NCBI GenBank assembly: GCA_035509315.1
Contig: DATJLS010000044.1
Location: 35,143-99,142, forward strand
Direction of reading: 5' to 3'
Source: JAKAWQ01 sp035509315
Lineage (GTDB): Bacteria > Pseudomonadota > Alphaproteobacteria > Acetobacterales > Acetobacteraceae
Length of the DNA: 64,000 bases
The notes beneath the pieces were generated by a model that was given only the letters and a program-made list of their open reading frames with translations, did not search any database and was not told the DNA's origin. The position numbers were made by a program, and so were the translations under genes. Positions 1 through 9,493 of the stretch are shown piece by piece (the stretch's first letter is position 1; each line of letters starts with the position of its first letter).

Positions 1-482
1 GAACTCTTCGCAATGACGAGATGGAATTCCAGATCGGTGCGTTGAAACCGTTCTTGATCGCCGATCGCGGCCTCATTGGCCGCAAGTGCCGCCGTCAGCT
101 CCACCAGATCCTCGGAGGCGATGCGCTGCGCCGCTTCCCGGGCAAGCCCGACCTCGAGCAGTGCGCGCGCATGTTGAAAGTGCCGCATGCCTTCCGGGCG
201 GGCCAACATGTGGCGCGCGATCGAGGACAGTTCGTCCACCAGGATGTGCGGACTGGGGTGAGCGGCGCGCGCCACAGCGCCCGGGGTGACAGTGATGATG
301 CCCCGTTTCTGTAACGCGAACAACGCCTCACGCACACTGGAGCGGCCGACGCCGAAGCGCTCCATCAGCTCGCGCTCGGAGGGCAGGCGGCCACCGTCGG
401 GCACTTCTCCGGAGAGTACCATCAACTCGATATGCTCTGCGATGCCTTCCCACCGCCTCCGCGATGAAGCTTCAGCCACCAT
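1..482 (-). CDS. GntR/FCD-family transcriptional regulator (C-terminus beyond window)
   Basis: Reading the complement from the ATG at 482 gives about 160 residues with no stop before the left edge. An N-terminal winged helix (about residues 10-75) contains the GntR signature LPSERELMERFGVGRSSVRE. The start of an all-helical FCD ligand domain follows (ARALLEVGLAREAAQRI, then DLEFHLVIAKS). FCD regulators usually repress genes for sugar-acid or organic-acid use and release DNA on binding the substrate. The gene is divergent from the two-transporter operon that begins at 734, so it probably controls that operon. Repeated candidate operators lie in the shared intergenic region. Family assignment is firm; the ligand is unknown. 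Confidence 0.9.
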   Translation of the reverse strand, partial: MVAEASSRRRWEGIAEHIELMVLSGEVPDGGRLPSERELMERFGVGRSSVREALFALQKRGIITVTPGAVARAAHPSPHILVDELSSIARHMLARPEGMRHFQHARALLEVGLAREAAQRIASEDLVELTAALAANEAAIGDQERFQRTDLEFHLVIAKS

Positions 483-496
483 TGTTTTCCATTGAC

Positions 497-618
497 CTGT
501 CAGACCAAAGTACCATAAGCTTATCGAAATGTGACCGGCCTGGGAAGGGATACTAGCGCAGAGGTTCAAATTTGCCTCTGCTACGGCTCAATTATCCATA
601 TGCCGTGCTGTCAGACCA
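497..618. promoter_or_regulatory. candidate GntR operators: duplicated CTGTCAGACCA
   Basis: The 11-mer CTGTCAGACCA occurs at 497-507 and again at 608-618, in the divergent promoter region between the FCD regulator and the first binding-protein gene. Its core GTCaGAC is dyad-symmetric, resembling operators of FCD-type GntR regulators (TGGT-n3-ACCA-like). One copy is just upstream of the regulator start and the other is between the operon promoter region and its first ribosome-binding site. This suggests autoregulation plus operon control. Binding is inferred. Confidence 0.5.
558..581. promoter_or_regulatory. 7-bp inverted repeat in divergent promoter region
   Basis: GCAGAGG (558-564) and CCTCTGC (575-581) are perfect complements around an A/T-rich 10-base spacer. 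The repeat lies between the two CTGTCAGACCA copies. It may be a second operator or a small leader hairpin; no protein can be assigned. Confidence 0.3.
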
Positions 619-733
619 GATAGCATGGCGACGAGACTTGAAATGCTATTCCGGCCCGGCGACCGAGCGTAGCCGGATGCCTCCGGCACCAGACAAAACG
701 CGGCGAATGCCGACCAAAAGGGGGAAGCAGTTC

Positions 734-1903
734 ATGAAACAAGGCGTAGCGTGGCGAGCAATGTCCAAGAGCGGCGTGGCCGTCATGCTTGGTCTCGCGC
801 TCGCCGCCTGGGGAAGTGGTGCCTCTCGCGCGGCACAGCCGCAATCGTCGGGCGGTGCCGGCGGTCCCAACAATGGCGCTTCCTTCCTGGCATCCGCCGA
901 AGCCGCCACGGCAGGGCGGACCGGCTTGCAGACACAATGGACCGGACCGACCAGCGGACCCAGAATTGCCCCCGCCAAGCACATCATCTGCATTCCGACC
1001 GATATGAAGAATACGCTTTCGGCAGAGTGGATGGCGGATATCGCCGCGATTGGCAAAAAGATCGGCTGGAAGGTAGAGATCATCGACGGCCAAGGTACCG
1101 CAAGCGGCTGGACTACCGCCTTCAACCAGGCGATCGCGCTGCACCCCGACGGGATCGTCTCCTCCGCCAACGCGGACACGGTGCAGCCGGAAGTCGACAA
1201 CGCCGCGAAGCGGGGCATTGTGATCGTCGGGCTGCACTTCACTTCCGTGCCTGGTGCTGACCCCAAGCGTCACGTCTTCTACAACATTGAATCGAGCCCG
1301 GAGGGGATCGGCAAAGCCGAGGCCGATTACATTATTGCCCTATCGCATGGCAAAGGACGCGCAATCATACTCTACGATGCCGAATATGCCGTCGCCCGCT
1401 ATAAGGCGGAAGCCATGCGGACGGAATTCGCGAAATGCGGCACCTGCAAGCTCCTGGCTTACGTCAACTTGCCGCTGTCGCAGGTATCGACACTTACGCC
1501 GCAGGCCGTCTCGAGTTGGATCACCCATTACGGGCTGCCATTTTATGTCATGACCATTGCCGACTACTACTACGACTTCGCAGTCCCTGTCCTGACTCAG
1601 GGCGCCGTGGCGCGAAACGGGGTCAACCTCGTTGGCTCCGACGGTGCTCCGTCGGCATATGATCGAATCCGAAACGGACTCTACCAGACGGCAACGGTTC
1701 CGGAGCCGGCCGAGGAACAGGCCTATCAGGCGATCGACGAGTTCAATCGGGCGTTCCACGGCCAGCCGCCTTTCGATTACGTGCCGCCTGCCTTCCTGGT
1801 CACCGCCCAGAACATCCATACGCAAGGGGGTGATCAGAACCAATTCAACCCGGCGAACGGATATGCCCAGCATTATCTGACGATCTGGGGTTTCGCCAAA
1901 TAG
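734..1903 (+). CDS. sugar ABC transporter substrate-binding protein (CUT2)
   Basis: This encodes a periplasmic binding protein of the ribose/galactose type (Peripla_BP_4 fold) that delivers a sugar or polyol to the membrane complex encoded immediately downstream. The ATG at 734 is chosen because a purine-rich GGGGGAAG precedes it. The resulting N-terminus (MKQGVAWRAMSKSG, then a hydrophobic run ending near ASRAA) is a signal peptide, and the longer in-frame extension back to 572 would spoil it. The mature part has the periplasmic-binding alternation, including IAALHPDGIVSS-like and GIVIVGLHF segments. It is 389 aa, normal for the family. The ligand cannot be read from sequence. Confidence 0.9.
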   Translation: MKQGVAWRAMSKSGVAVMLGLALAAWGSGASRAAQPQSSGGAGGPNNGASFLASAEAATAGRTGLQTQWTGPTSGPRIAPAKHIICIPTDMKNTLSAEWMADIAAIGKKIGWKVEIIDGQGTASGWTTAFNQAIALHPDGIVSSANADTVQPEVDNAAKRGIVIVGLHFTSVPGADPKRHVFYNIESSPEGIGKAEADYIIALSHGKGRAIILYDAEYAVARYKAEAMRTEFAKCGTCKLLAYVNLPLSQVSTLTPQAVSSWITHYGLPFYVMTIADYYYDFAVPVLTQGAVARNGVNLVGSDGAPSAYDRIRNGLYQTATVPEPAEEQAYQAIDEFNRAFHGQPPFDYVPPAFLVTAQNIHTQGGDQNQFNPANGYAQHYLTIWGFAK

Positions 1904-1950
1904 CATCGCCCACGGGACAACCGCGCGGCAAGCTCAGGGCGGCGCCGTCC

Positions 1951-3504
1951 ATGGCCACCGAAACATTTTCACACCCCGAGATCGATGAAACATCCGCGGT
2001 CAGGCCGCTGGGGGCCGATCCGCCCGTGCTGCAGGTACGCGGCCTGACAAAGTTCTTTGGCGCGACGCGAGCACTGCACAACGTCGATCTCACGATTTCT
2101 CGCGGAGAAATCCACGCTCTTCTGGGCGAGAACGGCGCCGGCAAGTCGACATTGATAAAGATCCTGGCCGGCGTTCACGTTCCCGACAGGGGCGAACTCC
2201 TGCTTTCCGGTGAACCGATCCAACCGTGGTTTCGCCGTGGCCGCCTGCCGATTTCATTCATTCATCAGGATCTTGGCCTGATCGACACGATGACCGTGGC
2301 CGAGAACATCGCGCTCACCACCAGCTACGCGCTCCGTCGGCAGCTCATCTCGTGGTCGAGCGTCAACCGTCGGGCCCACGCCGTCCTGGAGGGCCTTGGT
2401 GCCGCCATTGCGCCCGAACGCCGCATTTCGAGCTTGTCCGCCGCCGAGCGTTCCATCGTCGCGATCGCACGAGCGCTCGCTCAGAATTGCCGGCTGCTGA
2501 TCCTCGACGAACCGACCGCGACCCTTCCGCAAGCCGATGTCGAGCGTCTCTTCGGCGTTCTTGGACGGCTGCGCCGGGAAGGAATAGGGATCGTTTACGT
2601 CACGCATCGCCTGGACGAGGTGTTTCGACTGGCCGACCGGGTCAGCGTTCTGCGCAACGGAAAGTGCGTCGCCAGCACGCGCGTCATGGAGACGAGCCCG
2701 GAAGAGCTGGTGCTCGAGATTATCGGCAAACCGCCGGCAGAGGTCTTCATCGAGCCACCGCCCGCACACCGCGCTGTCGCACTCGATGTGCTGGACCTCG
2801 GCGGGGGCGGCGTGGGCCCAATATCACTGCGCCTCGCGGAAGGGGAGATTCTCGGTCTCGTCGGACGTCGCGGAGCGGGGCACGATATCGTTGGCCGCAT
2901 GCTGTTCGGGATGGTTCCGCGTGAGAGTGGGACCGTTCATCGGCACGGCATTGCGCTGCCGCCGGGCTCAATTGATGCGGCGATGTCTGCGGGCCTCGGT
3001 TTCGTCTCGAGCCGGCGAAACGAGGAGAGCCTCGCCGGACCGCTGACGGTGCGCGAAAATCTGTTTCTTAACCCCCACCTGCGCGACGGCCATTCTGTCA
3101 ACCGCTTCTCGCCGAGGGACGAGAAGCGGCGTGCCAAGGAAGTCATGGCACGATTTTCGATACGCCCCCCTGACGCGGGAGAGCGCATCGTGACAACCCT
3201 GAGCGGCGGCAATGCCCAGAAGGTCGTGCTCGCCCGATGGTTCGAAATGGGCAGTGAAATTCTGATTCTCGAAGAGCCGACAATGGGCGTCGATGTTGGG
3301 GCCAAAGCCGAGATCTACGGTATGATCCAGGAGGACCTGCGACGTGGCCATTCGGTGCTCCTGGTCTCGTCAGACTTCGAGGAGGTGGCCCGTATCTCCC
3401 ATCGGGCTCTGGTCTTGGTCGATGGCCGGATCAGCGCGGAAGTGTCGGGAGAGAATCTTTCCGTCGAAGCACTGACGCGCTTGGCCTCGGTCGCCGGAGG
3501 ATGA
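1951..3504 (+). CDS. sugar ABC transporter ATP-binding protein, two NBDs (RbsA/MglA type)
   Basis: This 517-aa double-cassette ATPase energises the importer formed with the permease at 3501 and the binding protein at 734. NBD1 has Walker A GENGAGKST (about 59-67) and Walker B LLILDEPTA (about 185). NBD2 has a degenerate Walker A (GLVGRRGAG), the signature LSGGNAQKV (about 416) and ILILEEPTMGVDVG. A degraded second Walker A is normal for CUT2 ATPases, so this is not a defect. Its stop codon overlaps the permease start, which implies translational coupling. Confidence 0.95.
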   Translation: MATETFSHPEIDETSAVRPLGADPPVLQVRGLTKFFGATRALHNVDLTISRGEIHALLGENGAGKSTLIKILAGVHVPDRGELLLSGEPIQPWFRRGRLPISFIHQDLGLIDTMTVAENIALTTSYALRRQLISWSSVNRRAHAVLEGLGAAIAPERRISSLSAAERSIVAIARALAQNCRLLILDEPTATLPQADVERLFGVLGRLRREGIGIVYVTHRLDEVFRLADRVSVLRNGKCVASTRVMETSPEELVLEIIGKPPAEVFIEPPPAHRAVALDVLDLGGGGVGPISLRLAEGEILGLVGRRGAGHDIVGRMLFGMVPRESGTVHRHGIALPPGSIDAAMSAGLGFVSSRRNEESLAGPLTVRENLFLNPHLRDGHSVNRFSPRDEKRRAKEVMARFSIRPPDAGERIVTTLSGGNAQKVVLARWFEMGSEILILEEPTMGVDVGAKAEIYGMIQEDLRRGHSVLLVSSDFEEVARISHRALVLVDGRISAEVSGENLSVEALTRLASVAGG

Positions 3505-4604
3505 GTAGATTGCGCGAGGTGTCCGGGCCTATGCAAGACCAGGCTCAAAGCTCTCCGGTCTCCGGGACAGCGGGGCTTCCGCCACCCAGGCCGTCGCGGT
3601 GGGTTCGCTTCCAGTCTTCAGCCTACGATCTCATGACCACCTATGGGCTGGCTGCAATTCTGGTTCTGCTCTTTGTCGTATTTTCCATCACCATGCCCGG
3701 CACGTTCCCGACACGGTTCAATATCGAGTCGATCCTGAGTGAGCAGGCCGTGACCGCTCTCCTGGCACTCGCGGTCATGGTGCCGATGACCGTCGGACAG
3801 TTCGACCTTTCCGTCGGCTACTTTGTCGGGCTGGCACATATCCTGACCCTCGGGCTGCAGGTTCAGTTTGGCCTCGTCTGGCCGGCCGCCTGTGCGGCAG
3901 TGATCCTGTCGGGAGTGCTGCTCGGCATATTGAACGGCTGGCTCGTTACGCGCGTTGGCATCGATTCGTTCATCGCGACGCTGGGCAGCGGCACGTTCGT
4001 CTATGGCGTGGCATCCTGGTACACCGGCGGGAAGCAGATTCTCGGGAATCTCGACAACGGCTTCTACAACATCAACACGATGATTGCCGGTTTGGTCCCG
4101 TCCCCGGCGCTTTGCGTTGTCGTCGTGGCCGTTCTGCTCTGGATTCTCCTCGAATACCGCCCGTTCGGCCGATTTTTCTATGCGATCGGGGCGAACCCGC
4201 GCGCGGCCGAGCTCGTCGGTATTTCACCGCGTCGTTACATTCCCTGGACCTTCGTGGGATCAGGCGTGATCACGGCACTGGCGGGGATTTTTCTGGCTTC
4301 GGAATTGCGCGTTGGGCAGACGTCGGTAGGCCCTGACTATCTGCTGCCGGCGTTTACGGGCGCCCTCCTCGGGGCGACCGCGATTCACCCCGGGCGCGTC
4401 AACGTGTGGGGAACGGTGATCGCTGTCATGCTTCTGGCGGTGATCGTGTCTGGCCTGGAGCAGACAGGTGCCGAGTTCTTCGTCGCCCCCCTGTTCAACG
4501 GCCTGATGCTGGTCAGCGCGGTCGGACTCTCGATCTATATGGCGCGGCGCCGCACGAGGATCGCAGCAGCCGCAAACTTGGCAGCCGGTGGCGATGTCCG
4601 ATAG
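3501..4604 (+). CDS. sugar ABC transporter permease (RbsC type)
   Basis: This is the inner-membrane permease of the first CUT2 importer, 367 aa with about nine to ten hydrophobic segments. It shows the family landmarks FDLSVGYFVGL and LNGWLVTRVGIDSFIATLG, and the RbsC-like loop GANPRAAELVGI. The ATG at 3501 overlaps the ATPase stop (ATGA) and follows a GGAGG, which supports it; an internal ATG at 3531 is a weaker alternative. The N-terminal 35 residues are polar and cytoplasmic. Confidence 0.93.
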   Translation: MSRLREVSGPMQDQAQSSPVSGTAGLPPPRPSRWVRFQSSAYDLMTTYGLAAILVLLFVVFSITMPGTFPTRFNIESILSEQAVTALLALAVMVPMTVGQFDLSVGYFVGLAHILTLGLQVQFGLVWPAACAAVILSGVLLGILNGWLVTRVGIDSFIATLGSGTFVYGVASWYTGGKQILGNLDNGFYNINTMIAGLVPSPALCVVVVAVLLWILLEYRPFGRFFYAIGANPRAAELVGISPRRYIPWTFVGSGVITALAGIFLASELRVGQTSVGPDYLLPAFTGALLGATAIHPGRVNVWGTVIAVMLLAVIVSGLEQTGAEFFVAPLFNGLMLVSAVGLSIYMARRRTRIAAAANLAAGGDVR

Positions 4605-4727
4605 ACACCCGATCGGCAGCCAGCCGACTCCGGCGAGGGCGCCGATTGGTGACGAGTGCCGGCATCCGGCACGACCTGTTCCATTGCGCTCAGCGCGGCA
4701 GCCCAACGAGTGCTGAGAGGAAGGTGC

Positions 4728-5801
4728 ATGGCTCAGTATCCAGGATCAGAAACCGAACAGCACGTGATGCCCGCGGCCCTGCATGCGGCAGTACAGGCCA
4801 TTTTCTGTGCCTGCGGCATGACTGCCCCGGATGCCGGTCTCCTGGCCGCCACCTTGGTGGCGGCGGACCAACGCGGCATTCATTCGCATGGCACGCTACG
4901 CGTGCCCGACTATGTTGGGAAGCTCACCGCGGGCGGCGTTGATCCCAGGGGCCGCCCCTTCGTGGTGCACGAAGCGGGGAACGGGATCGTGGTCGACGGC
5001 GGCAATGCCATGGGCCAGATCGCGAGCGAGTTCGCGATGCGAGCGGCGATCGGCAAGGCAGCCGTCGATGGTGTGGCTCTCGCCGCCGTCCGCCATAGCA
5101 ACCACTGCGGGGCAATGGATCACTGGGCGATGATGGCCTTGGCCCACGACATGATCGGCATCGCCACAACGAACGCCCTGCCCACCATGGCGCCGTGGGG
5201 CGGGGTTGAGAAGATCGTCGGGATCAACCCGCTCGCCATCGCTTTTCCCGCTGCCGAAGAGGCTCCCGTCGTGCTCGACGTCGCGTTTGGAGCCACCGCG
5301 CATGGGAAAATCCGCGTCTATCACCAGAAGGGCCATCCAATTCCGGAGGGCTGGGCGTTCGATCGGGATGGCCGGCCGACCACTGACCCGGCGGTCGCGC
5401 TCGAAGGGCTGATCCAGCCGATCGGCGGTTACAAGGGGGTGGGGATCGCCATCGTGGTCGGCATGCTTTCCACGCTGCTTAGCGGCGCGAGCTACGGCAC
5501 CGAACTCGGCAATATGGAAGAAGGGCCACGACCGGGCCAGGACGGACATGTCTTCATCGCCATCAATATCGCTTCATTTCTGCCAGTCGCCAGTTTCAAG
5601 GAACGGGCCGATGCGATCAGCCGCCAAATTCGGCTGAGCCGTCGGCGCGACGGCGTCGATCGCCTCTATCCGCCCGGCCTGATGGAGGCCGAGTTCGCGC
5701 GCCGTTACGCGGTCGAAGGAATTCCCCTCAACCAGGAGACGATTGCCGGCATCCTCACCTCGGCCGCGCGTCTCGGTGTGGAGCTGCCGAGCCTGATATG
5801 A
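4728..5801 (+). CDS. Ldh-family NAD(P)-dependent dehydrogenase (malate/lactate/2,3-diketogulonate type)
   Basis: This is a 357-aa member of the Ldh_2 family (AllD/YbiC/YiaK group), which reduces or oxidises 2-hydroxy/2-oxo acids with NAD(P). Family landmarks are HSHGTLRVPDYV near the N-terminus, NSNHCGAMDH-like RHSNHCGAMDHW in the active-site region, and GINPLAIAFPA and GYKGVGIAI in the C-terminal half. The ATG at 4728 has an upstream GAGAGGAAGG. It is the only soluble enzyme between two ABC importers in the same operon, so it probably acts on a product of the imported compound. The substrate is not determinable. Confidence 0.88.
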   Translation: MAQYPGSETEQHVMPAALHAAVQAIFCACGMTAPDAGLLAATLVAADQRGIHSHGTLRVPDYVGKLTAGGVDPRGRPFVVHEAGNGIVVDGGNAMGQIASEFAMRAAIGKAAVDGVALAAVRHSNHCGAMDHWAMMALAHDMIGIATTNALPTMAPWGGVEKIVGINPLAIAFPAAEEAPVVLDVAFGATAHGKIRVYHQKGHPIPEGWAFDRDGRPTTDPAVALEGLIQPIGGYKGVGIAIVVGMLSTLLSGASYGTELGNMEEGPRPGQDGHVFIAINIASFLPVASFKERADAISRQIRLSRRRDGVDRLYPPGLMEAEFARRYAVEGIPLNQETIAGILTSAARLGVELPSLI

Positions 5802-5895
5802 ATTGTCGCCGGACCAGCCTGGCTTTCTTGGCAAGGCGAGGCGTCCCTCGCAAGATGACGCTCCAGTGCCACCGTTGGATCTGGTGGTGGCTGAG

Positions 5896-7416
5896 ATGAG
5901 CGATCAAGCCGATCACCCGGCGCGATTGCGCCTCGAGGGCATATCCAAAAGTTTCGGTGGCATCCATGCCCTCGAAGATGTCGGTTTCGCCGTCAGCGTC
6001 GGCGCCATCCATGCCCTCCTCGGCGAAAACGGCGCGGGAAAATCGACGCTCGTGAAGATTCTCACCGGCGTCTATCCTCCTGATTCAGGCCTCGCCCTGC
6101 TCGATGGCGTGCCCTGCCATTTCCGCTCTCCGATGGAGGCACGCCAGGCTGGCGTGGTCGCGGTCTACCAGGACCCGAAGGTCTTTCCCCATCTCGATGT
6201 CGCCGAGAACATCTTCATGGGCATCCATCCGGTTTCCGTTCTTGGCACCGTGGACCGCCGTCGCATGCATGCGCGGGCGCGCGAGTTGCTGGCGGGACTT
6301 GGTGTGGAACTTGATCCGTCCAGCTTGGTCGCCGGGCTTTCGATTGGCGAGATCCAGTTTGTCGAGTTTGCCCGCGCGATGACGCAAGGGGAGGTACGGC
6401 TTCTGATCTTGGACGAACCCACGGCGGCGCTGACGCCGGGGGAAACGCGCCGCCTTTTCGATGTCGTCCGCAGGTTGCGTGCCCGCGGTTGCTCCGTGAT
6501 CTTCATCTCACACCGGATCGAGGAGCTGGCCGGGCTCGTCGATACGGTGACCGTGCTGCGCGACGGGCGTCACGTCGCCACGCTCCCGGCCGTGGGACTC
6601 GTCGAAGCGGATGTTGTGCGTCTGATGGTCGGGCGCGAGGTTGGGCAAGCTGCAAGCCGGTCGCGCGTGGTTGGCGCGGAGCGGCTGCGGGTGGAGAAAC
6701 TCGGTCTTGCCGGTAGCTTCGACGACATCTCATTCACGCTCCACACGAATGAGATCGTGGGTCTCGCCGGGCTCGTGGGTGCGGGGCGCAGCGAGATCGC
6801 GCAAACGATCTTCGGCGTCACTCGCCCCACTGCAGGACGGTTATTTGTGAACGGCCGGGCGGTGCAGGTTCGCCGACCGCGCCAGATGCTGTCGTTGGGC
6901 GTCGCCTATGTGCCGGAGGATCGCGACCATGAAGGCCTGATCACGCCGCTTTCGATCACCCGCAACCTTGTTTTGCCGATCCAGCGCCGTCTGGCCCGTG
7001 CCGGGATGCTCCGTCCAGCGGCCGAGCGTCGGTTGGCGAGATCGGTTGCCGCCGATCTGCGAATCCGCGCCGCCAGCGTTGACCAGCCGGTGGCCTCTCT
7101 CTCAGGCGGCAATCGTCAGAAGGTGGTGCTTGGCAAGTGGCTGGGCACGAATCCTTCGGTGCTGATCCTGGACGAACCGACGCATGGCATCGACGTCGGC
7201 GCCAAGGCGCAGGTGCACGAGCTCATCGAGCGCCTGGCAGGGGACGGCATGGCCATCCTGATGATCAGCTCCGACCTTCCCGAACTGCTTCGCCTCGCCG
7301 ATCGCATCCTGGTGGTCACGGAGGGGCGGATCACCTGTGAGTTCGCGCGCAAAGACGCCACGCAGGAAGCAATCATGCATGCGGCCACCACGCCGCGGCG
7401 GAGGGCGGCGGCATGA
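5896..7416 (+). CDS. sugar ABC transporter ATP-binding protein, two NBDs (second importer)
   Basis: This is the second double-cassette CUT2 ATPase of the operon, about 506 aa. NBD1 has Walker A GENGAGKST, signature LSIGEIQFVEFARAM and Walker B LLILDEPTAAL. NBD2 has the usual degenerate P-loop GLVGAGRSE, signature LSGGNRQKVVLGKWL and VLILDEPTHGIDVG. The start is uncertain. ATG 5896 puts MSDQADHPARLRLEGI at the N-terminus, as expected for the family, but its ribosome-binding site is poor, and the frame is open upstream to a TTG at 5803. Its stop overlaps the next permease start (ATGA). Confidence 0.9.
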   Translation: MSDQADHPARLRLEGISKSFGGIHALEDVGFAVSVGAIHALLGENGAGKSTLVKILTGVYPPDSGLALLDGVPCHFRSPMEARQAGVVAVYQDPKVFPHLDVAENIFMGIHPVSVLGTVDRRRMHARARELLAGLGVELDPSSLVAGLSIGEIQFVEFARAMTQGEVRLLILDEPTAALTPGETRRLFDVVRRLRARGCSVIFISHRIEELAGLVDTVTVLRDGRHVATLPAVGLVEADVVRLMVGREVGQAASRSRVVGAERLRVEKLGLAGSFDDISFTLHTNEIVGLAGLVGAGRSEIAQTIFGVTRPTAGRLFVNGRAVQVRRPRQMLSLGVAYVPEDRDHEGLITPLSITRNLVLPIQRRLARAGMLRPAAERRLARSVAADLRIRAASVDQPVASLSGGNRQKVVLGKWLGTNPSVLILDEPTHGIDVGAKAQVHELIERLAGDGMAILMISSDLPELLRLADRILVVTEGRITCEFARKDATQEAIMHAATTPRRRAAA

Positions 7417-8468
7417 ATCGCCGCACTGAGGGTGTGCTGGCGGCTGGGGGCAATTTCGATTCCGCGGTTTCCCGCCTCGGCCGCCACATCACCCTGCTCG
7501 AGAACAGGGTGTTGGGCGTGACCGTCTTCCTGGCGCTGCTGATCCTGTTCTTCTCGATTCTCGATCCACGCTTTGCCAACATCGCCAACGCCGACACGAT
7601 TGCCCTCAACGCCTCGATCCTGGTGATCGTCGCCTGCGGCGAGGCCATCGTCGTGCTGACCCGCAACTTTGATCTTTCGGTCGGCTCGGTGGTGGCGCTC
7701 GCCTCCTATGTCGGGCTCGACATCGTCAGGCTGCATCCGGCGATCGGCCCGCCGCTCGTGCTGGTGCCGATCCTGATTGGCGGACTTTGCGGGGCCGTCA
7801 ACGGCATGCTGGTCGCCTACGCCGGCGTGCCCTCGGTGATTGCGACGCTTGGCACGATGTCGATCTTCCGCGGCCTTGCCTATCTCTACGCGGGCGGCGC
7901 GCAGATCAACGTGAAGGACTTGCCGGGCTGGGTGGTAGGGATTGCCACCAGCCATGTGCTCGGTCTCTCCGGGCTGGTTGTTACCGCCTTCGGCGTGGTG
8001 CTGGGCATCGGGCTCGGGCTCCGTTACCTGCGTACCGGCCGGCAGATCTACGCGATCGGCTCGAACCCCGAAGCGGCCGAATTCTATGGTCTCCGCAAGC
8101 CGGCCATCGTCTTTCGGGCCTACTTGCTCTGCGGCCTCCTGACCGGCTTGGCCGCTTTCCTTTTCGGTGTCCGCGCGGGATACATCGTGCCTTACCTCGC
8201 TCAGGGGTTGGAACTTACCGCCTTGGCGGCGGTGGTCGTCGGCGGTGTCAGCGTCCTCGGCGGCTCGGGCAACGTGGTCGGCGCGGCGGTCGGTGCCATC
8301 GCTCTCGCCACCATCAATGACGGCCTCATCCTTCTCGGTGCTTCCGATTTCACCCGCCAGTTCATCGAGGGCGCGGCGATCGTCGTCGCGGTAATCGTTG
8401 ATGCCGTGCTCCAAACGCGGTTGCGGAGGCTGCTCGCGATGTTGCGCCGGGGCCGGAGACACCAGTGA
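7413..8468 (+). CDS. sugar ABC transporter permease (second importer, subunit 1)
   Basis: A 351-aa polytopic RbsC-type permease. Landmarks are FDLSVGSVVALASY, VNGMLVAYAGVPSVIATLG, and IGSNPEAAEFYGL before the C-terminal membrane half. The start overlaps the preceding ATPase stop and its own stop overlaps the next permease start (GTGA). Two different permease subunits plus one two-NBD ATPase suggest a heterodimeric membrane channel, as in AI-2 (LsrC/LsrD) type importers. Confidence 0.92.
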   Translation: MNRRTEGVLAAGGNFDSAVSRLGRHITLLENRVLGVTVFLALLILFFSILDPRFANIANADTIALNASILVIVACGEAIVVLTRNFDLSVGSVVALASYVGLDIVRLHPAIGPPLVLVPILIGGLCGAVNGMLVAYAGVPSVIATLGTMSIFRGLAYLYAGGAQINVKDLPGWVVGIATSHVLGLSGLVVTAFGVVLGIGLGLRYLRTGRQIYAIGSNPEAAEFYGLRKPAIVFRAYLLCGLLTGLAAFLFGVRAGYIVPYLAQGLELTALAAVVVGGVSVLGGSGNVVGAAVGAIALATINDGLILLGASDFTRQFIEGAAIVVAVIVDAVLQTRLRRLLAMLRRGRRHQ

Positions 8469-9493
8469 CCGGATTGCGGCGATTTGGGTGGGAGCTCCTG
8501 TTGGCACTCTTTATCCTGATCGCTGGAACCACCGCCAGCCTGCTTTCCCGCTATTACCTCTCTTTTGGCCAGATCACCTACTCGCTCCAGCAGTCGATCG
8601 CCGTCATCGGTACTATCGCTGCCGGCCTCGTTCCGGTGATCATCGTCGGGGAAATCGATATTTCTCAAGCGGCGATGCTCGCGTTCGGGAACATTCTGTT
8701 TGCATTTTGCTCGGCAGGTCACCTTCCGCTGGTGGTCGCACTCCCGGCGGTCGTGGTCATGTGTACCGCGATGGGTATCCTGAATGGTGTTCTCGTGACC
8801 GCCTTCGCCCTGCCGTCTCTTGCCGTGACATTAGGGACGATGGAGGCCTATCGCGCATTGGCGCTGCTGGTCGGGGGGCATGGCGAATACGCATCCTTCG
8901 GCGCGGCCTATGTCTGGCTGGGCTCTGCAACCATCGCCGGATCGATTCCCGTATCGCTCCTGTTCCTGATCGTGATCTTCGCGGCTTTCACGTTCCTTCT
9001 GCACGGCACCGTGTTTGGCCGGCTGGCCTTTGCCGTCGGCAATAACGCCAAGGCCACGGCAATGTCCGGCGTTCGCGTTGGCTTGGTCAAAATCATCGCA
9101 TTCGCCATAGCGGGTGGCATGGCTGGTGTCGGCTCATTGATCTATATCGGGCAGTACCAGTCGGCGCGCGCCGACAACGCCAACGATATTCTGTTGCTGA
9201 TCGTTACAGCGGTCGTTCTTGGCGGTATCGATATTTTCGGCGGGCGGGGCAACGTGCCGGGAGTCCTGCTATCGCTCCTTCTGCTGGGGACCGTGGAGAA
9301 CGGCATGGGCCTCGCCAACGTGCCCGGCCCGGTGCAAACCCTGGTGGTCGGAACGATCCTCGTCGTCAGCGTCCTTGTCCCCTTGCTGCTCCGGCTGGCC
9401 CATCGTACCGCCGCGCGGGCACGCCGGCCCCCGTCTTTCCTGCAACCGGCAACGCACCCACCATGGGGAGGAATCAATGACCAAGGAAGGTAA
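8465..9493 (+). CDS. sugar ABC transporter permease (second importer, subunit 2)
   Basis: A 342-aa RbsC-type permease starting with GTG at 8465, overlapping the previous stop by four bases. It has multiple hydrophobic helices with the landmarks GEIDISQAAMLAFGN, LNGVLVTAFALPSLAVTLG and VGNNAKATAMSGV. It pairs with the product of 7413. The C-terminus is basic and runs 17 bases into the start of the binding-protein gene at 9477. Confidence 0.92.
   Translation: MTGLRRFGWELLLALFILIAGTTASLLSRYYLSFGQITYSLQQSIAVIGTIAAGLVPVIIVGEIDISQAAMLAFGNILFAFCSAGHLPLVVALPAVVVMCTAMGILNGVLVTAFALPSLAVTLGTMEAYRALALLVGGHGEYASFGAAYVWLGSATIAGSIPVSLLFLIVIFAAFTFLLHGTVFGRLAFAVGNNAKATAMSGVRVGLVKIIAFAIAGGMAGVGSLIYIGQYQSARADNANDILLLIVTAVVLGGIDIFGGRGNVPGVLLSLLLLGTVENGMGLANVPGPVQTLVVGTILVVSVLVPLLLRLAHRTAARARRPPSFLQPATHPPWGGINDQGR

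Noticed and set aside
1951..3504. Degenerate second Walker A of the CUT2 ATPase as a sign of inactivation
   Set aside because: Loss of the second P-loop is normal in RbsA/MglA-type ATPases and also occurs in the ATPase at 5896.
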